From Kiloniellales bacterium (GTDB taxonomy: Bacteria; Pseudomonadota; Alphaproteobacteria; Kiloniellales; JAKSBE01), in assembly GCA_030067055.1 (NCBI GenBank), contig JASJAL010000189.1, forward strand, positions 1-10,925: a DNA stretch of 10,925 nt, given 5' to 3'. The notes under the pieces were generated by a model. The model did no database searches. It was not told the origin of the DNA and saw only the letters and a program-made list of their open reading frames with translations. This document shows positions 6,850 to 10,925 of this stretch, piece by piece (the stretch's first letter is position 1; each line of letters opens with the position of its first letter). The position numbers and the translations under genes are program-made.

Positions 6850-7062
6850 TCAGTCGGTGCAGGGCGGCGGTGCGTCCTTGTCGATGCTCTCGATCCGGTA
6901 GCGGGTGTGACAGTCGTCGACCGAGTGCCAAGCGTGCTTGGACCATTCGGCCATGGCCGCATCGTAGGAAGTGAACGGCCCGATCCAGGTCTCGTCACGA
7001 CCAACCGTGTTGTGGAAGCGGGTGTCGGTGTATTCCCCGCCGACGACCCAATACTGCTGCAT
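6850..7062 (-). CDS. DUF4170 domain protein
   Basis: A 70-residue protein starting MQQYWVVGGEYTDTRF, with WIGPFTSYDAAMAEW (26-40) and CHTRYRI (52-58). These are the hallmarks of the DUF4170 family as I know it, a small conserved alphaproteobacterial protein of unknown function. The domain fills the whole protein. The ATG at 7062 has AGAGG 9 bases upstream. There is no signal peptide or membrane helix. It is the first gene of the minus-strand run; the GGCT-like gene follows after 16 bp. The promoter must be in 7063-7388. Family assignment is good; role unknown. Confidence 0.88.
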   Translation of the reverse strand: MQQYWVVGGEYTDTRFHNTVGRDETWIGPFTSYDAAMAEWSKHAWHSVDDCHTRYRIESIDKDAPPPCTD

Positions 7063-7388
7063 CGCGGGACGCCTCTTTTCTCTTTTTCAATCCTTGACTG
7101 CCGTGCCTGTTTGGGCCCGGGATTTCGAGCCTTCGACATCGGGGACGCCAAACAAGTCTGAATCAGCGTTACTTAACAAGGGATGAAACCGCAAGTCTGA
7201 TATGCAAGACCCGGGAAACTCCCTTAGGTATTGTTGCGCTTCGGCCACGTCGCTCAACCAAGCCGCTGTTTGCCCGGAGATTCCCTCGATGACGCGAGTA
7301 GGATTTCTGTCTTCCGCGGAATGCCCGTGATCCAAGAGACAGGGGACCTCGGGGATTCCCGGTTGTCCGCGGATGCGGCCCGGCGGGG
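7063..7388. other. Lower-GC intergenic region upstream of DUF4170
   Basis: This 326-bp gap lies between the helicase stop and the DUF4170 start, both on the minus strand. Its GC content is lower than that of the flanking genes, particularly at about 7070-7250. It should hold the DUF4170 promoter and the end of the helicase transcript, but no clear promoter or T-run terminator is visible. A direct repeat is listed separately. An 82-codon open frame (7087-7335, minus) has atypical codons, a TTG start and no ribosome site, and is not annotated. Confidence 0.6.
7153..7200. repeat. 9-bp direct repeat upstream of DUF4170
   Basis: CAAGTCTGA occurs at 7153-7161 and 7192-7200, 39 bp apart start to start. 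It lies 91-138 bp ahead of the DUF4170 start, where regulators could bind. On its own a 9-bp pair is weak evidence. Confidence 0.4.
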
Positions 7389-8633
7389 TTACGCGGCGCG
7401 GCGCGGCCTCTGAGCGCGCCTGCGCCGGCGCCGACCGGCGTGAGCCGGCTTCTTGTTCCTGTTGGCTGCCTTGGGAGCCTTGGAGGCCGCGCTCGGGTGG
7501 GCCGGCGCGCCCTCGGCGACCTCGAGCCGGCGCTTGGTCAGGGCCTCGATGCCGCGCAGGAAAGCCTGCTCGCTCGGATCGCAGAGCGAGATCGCCGCCC
7601 CCGAGGCGCCAGCGCGCGCCGTGCGGCCGATGCGGTGGACGTAGTCCTCCGGGACGTTGGGCAGCTCGAAATTGATGACGTGGCTAACGCCGTCGATGTC
7701 GATCCCCCGCGCCGCGATGTCGGTCGCGACCAGGACCCGCAGGCGGCCGCCGCGAAAGGCTTCCAGCGTGCGCTGGCGGGCGGCCTGGGACTTGTTGCCG
7801 TGGATCGCGTCGGCGGCGATGCCGGCTTCCTCCAGTTGCTGGGCGACCCGGTTGGCGCGGTGCTTGGTCCGGGTAAAGACGATGGTCCGGTCCAGGGCCG
7901 GGTCCCGTAGTATCCTGGCGAGCAGGGCCCGCTTCTCTCCGGCGGCGACGAAGAAGACGCGCTGTTCGATCCGCTCCACCGGCGTTGCGGCCGGGGTGAC
8001 CGCGACCCGTACCGGGTCGTGCAGCAAGGCGCCGGCGAGGCCAGTGACCGGCCCCGGCATGGTCGCCGAGAACAGCAGGGTCTGGCGGCGTTGCGGCAGG
8101 GCGGCGGCAATCTTCCTAACGTCGCGGATGAAACCCATGTCGAGCATCCGGTCCGCTTCGTCGAGGACGAAGTGGGTGGCGAGATCGAGGCGCAAGTGTC
8201 GCTGTTGCATCAGGTCGAGTAGCCGGCCCGGGGTCGCGACCAGGATATCGACGCCGCGGCGGAGGGCGTCGACCTGCGGCTTCTGGCCGACGCCGCCGTA
8301 GATCACGGCGTGGCGCAGCGGGAGGTGGCGGCCGTAGATGCGAAAAGCCTCTCCAATCTGGATCGCCAGCTCGCGGGTCGGCGCCAGGACCAGCGCACGT
8401 GTGGCGCGGGGTCCGGGGCGATCCTGCATTGCCGCCAGGCTCTGCAGGATCGGTAGCGCGAAGGCCGCGGTCTTGCCTGTGCCGGTCTGGGCGATGCCGA
8501 GCAGGTCCTTGCCGGCCAGCAGCTGCGGGATCGCCTGCGCCTGGATCGGCGTCGGGCGGTCGTAGTCTTGCGCGCTCAGGGCGCGCAGCAAGGGCTCGGC
8601 AAGGCCGAGCCCGGAAAAGTCACTATCGGTCAC
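7389..8633 (-). CDS. rhlE: DEAD-box RNA helicase, RhlE-like
   Basis: From the GTG at 8633 this is a 414-residue ATP-dependent RNA helicase. Motifs run in order: Q motif with F6 and [10 protein letters not shown] (26-35), AQTGTGKT (48-55), PTREL (85-89), ATPGR (133-137), DEAD (158-161), SAT (189-191), [10 protein letters not shown] (303-312) and HRIGRTAR (333-340). The tail after 375 is Lys/Arg-rich ([15 protein letters not shown]), as in RhlE-type proteins that bind structured RNA in ribosome assembly or mRNA turnover. GTG 8633 is preferred because the Q motif starts a few residues later and AGAGAG precedes it; ATG 8663 would add ten residues and lacks a ribosome site. The gene is alone on its strand, with hairpins in its leader. 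RhlE is preferred over other DEAD-box paralogues from the short core plus basic tail, but that is not certain. Confidence 0.92.
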   Translation of the reverse strand: MTDSDFSGLGLAEPLLRALSAQDYDRPTPIQAQAIPQLLAGKDLLGIAQTGTGKTAAFALPILQSLAAMQDRPGPRATRALVLAPTRELAIQIGEAFRIYGRHLPLRHAVIYGGVGQKPQVDALRRGVDILVATPGRLLDLMQQRHLRLDLATHFVLDEADRMLDMGFIRDVRKIAAALPQRRQTLLFSATMPGPVTGLAGALLHDPVRVAVTPAATPVERIEQRVFFVAAGEKRALLARILRDPALDRTIVFTRTKHRANRVAQQLEEAGIAADAIHGNKSQAARQRTLEAFRGGRLRVLVATDIAARGIDIDGVSHVINFELPNVPEDYVHRIGRTARAGASGAAISLCDPSEQAFLRGIEALTKRRLEVAEGAPAHPSAASKAPKAANRNKKPAHAGRRRRRRAQRPRRAA

Positions 8634-9119
8634 GTGTTGTCTCTCTGCCGGGGTGCGGCGCATCGCCGAGGGCGCAACGCCGGGCCAGGCCCGTTGCAGC
8701 GTCCCGTGCGCGGCCGGGACGGGCGATGGGATGATTTCATTCTCGGGATGGAGACGCGGCCGGGCGTAAGGGCTGCGCTTCGCGCGATCGCGAGAGGAAT
8801 TACTCCGACGCTAAGTGGCCGTAGGGACTCGGGTTGTCAAGCCTTGCCGCAAAGGCCGGCCTTGGGAGCATCCGTATCCGGCGTGTTTGGACAGTCTTCG
8901 AGCATCCTTCATGGCGACTTCTACGTATAGATATTTGTCAGCAGAAACCTCGCGATAGGCGCCGCTCGCGGACTTGTGAGGACCGAGGACTTGGGTTAGG
9001 TTCCGCCCGTTCGGCCGGGTGGTTGATCTGCGGCGCAGAGCTTGGCGGCTGGCCCTGGGTGCGACGCGCTGGCGAAGGTGGCACCTCTCGAAAACTTGGA
9101 CTTTGGGAAGCAAGTAGTG
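8634..9119. other. Intergenic region between divergent helicase and coxB genes
   Basis: This 486-bp gap must carry the helicase promoter (minus) and the cox operon promoter (plus). No convincing gene lies in it; a long plus-strand frame through it is a shadow that reads on over coxB. Noticeable elements are two hairpins near 8674-8721, a perfect 12-bp palindrome AAGGCCGGCCTT (8852-8863), and an AT-rich patch TATAGATATTT (8926-8936) that could be a -10 region for coxB, without a good -35 match. Confidence 0.6.
8674..8721 (-). promoter_or_regulatory. Two tandem hairpins in the helicase 5' leader
   Basis: CGTCCCG (8700-8706) and CGGGACG (8715-8721) form a perfect 7-bp stem with an 8-base loop. 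Next to it GCAACG (8674-8679) and CGTTGC (8692-8697) form a 6-bp stem with further GC pairing inside. Read on the minus strand both lie 40-90 bases before the helicase start. No T-run follows, so they are not plain terminators; whether they are transcribed is unknown. Confidence 0.35.

Positions 9120-10925
<1,806 letters not shown>

Noticed and set aside
6834..7151. N-terminal extension of the GGCT-like protein
   Set aside because: It overlaps the well-supported DUF4170 gene in another frame and reads as Arg/Pro/Thr-rich shadow sequence.
7087..7335. 82-codon minus-strand open frame upstream of DUF4170
   Set aside because: TTG start without ribosome site and codon use unlike the neighbours; no recognisable motif. 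It could be a decayed gene but cannot be supported.

Overview
The window looks like chromosomal DNA of a high-GC alphaproteobacterium, probably Rhodospirillales or a relative. GC is high with strongly GC-biased third codon positions. A DUF4170 gene, an aa3-type coxB-coxA pair and a L-2-keto-3-deoxyarabonate dehydratase of the Azospirillum kind all fit that group. The taxonomic call is inference from gene content. No rRNA, tRNA, CRISPR array, insertion sequence or phage gene was seen. Many long overlapping open frames are high-GC shadows of the real genes and are omitted.

Layout. The left edge (1-179, minus) holds the start of a HU-type nucleoid protein gene. After a 333-bp structured gap comes an oxidative pentose block. 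It has a XylX-like FAH-family 2-keto-3-deoxy-pentonate dehydratase (513-1688, plus), a small inverted gene for a secreted four-cysteine protein (1702-2088, minus), then a tight pair: an alpha-ketoglutarate-semialdehyde-type aldehyde dehydrogenase (2209-3639) and a DapA-fold L-2-keto-3-deoxyarabonate dehydratase (3653-4570). Together these three enzymes would carry 2-keto-3-deoxy-pentonates to 2-oxoglutarate (Weimberg-type route). The upstream sugar dehydrogenase, lactonase and pentonate dehydratase are not in the window.

The middle (4603-7062) is a minus-strand run: DUF4170 protein, then a 248-residue protein with gamma-glutamylcyclotransferase-like motifs, then a six-helix membrane class III nucleotide cyclase. 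The cyclase ends 32 bp from the dehydratase, convergently. A 326-bp lower-GC gap separates the run from a RhlE-like DEAD-box RNA helicase (7389-8633, minus).

The right end (9120-10925, plus) is the start of a cytochrome c oxidase operon, coxB then coxA, with coxA cut by the window edge. A 486-bp gap between the helicase and coxB must hold promoters for both directions.

I found no clearly novel system. The most interesting points are two non-homologous keto-deoxy-pentonate dehydratases in one locus, mutually exclusive hairpins and an inverted repeat ahead of the XylX-like gene, tandem hairpins ahead of the helicase, and the uncharacterised GGCT-like protein next to DUF4170 and a cyclase.
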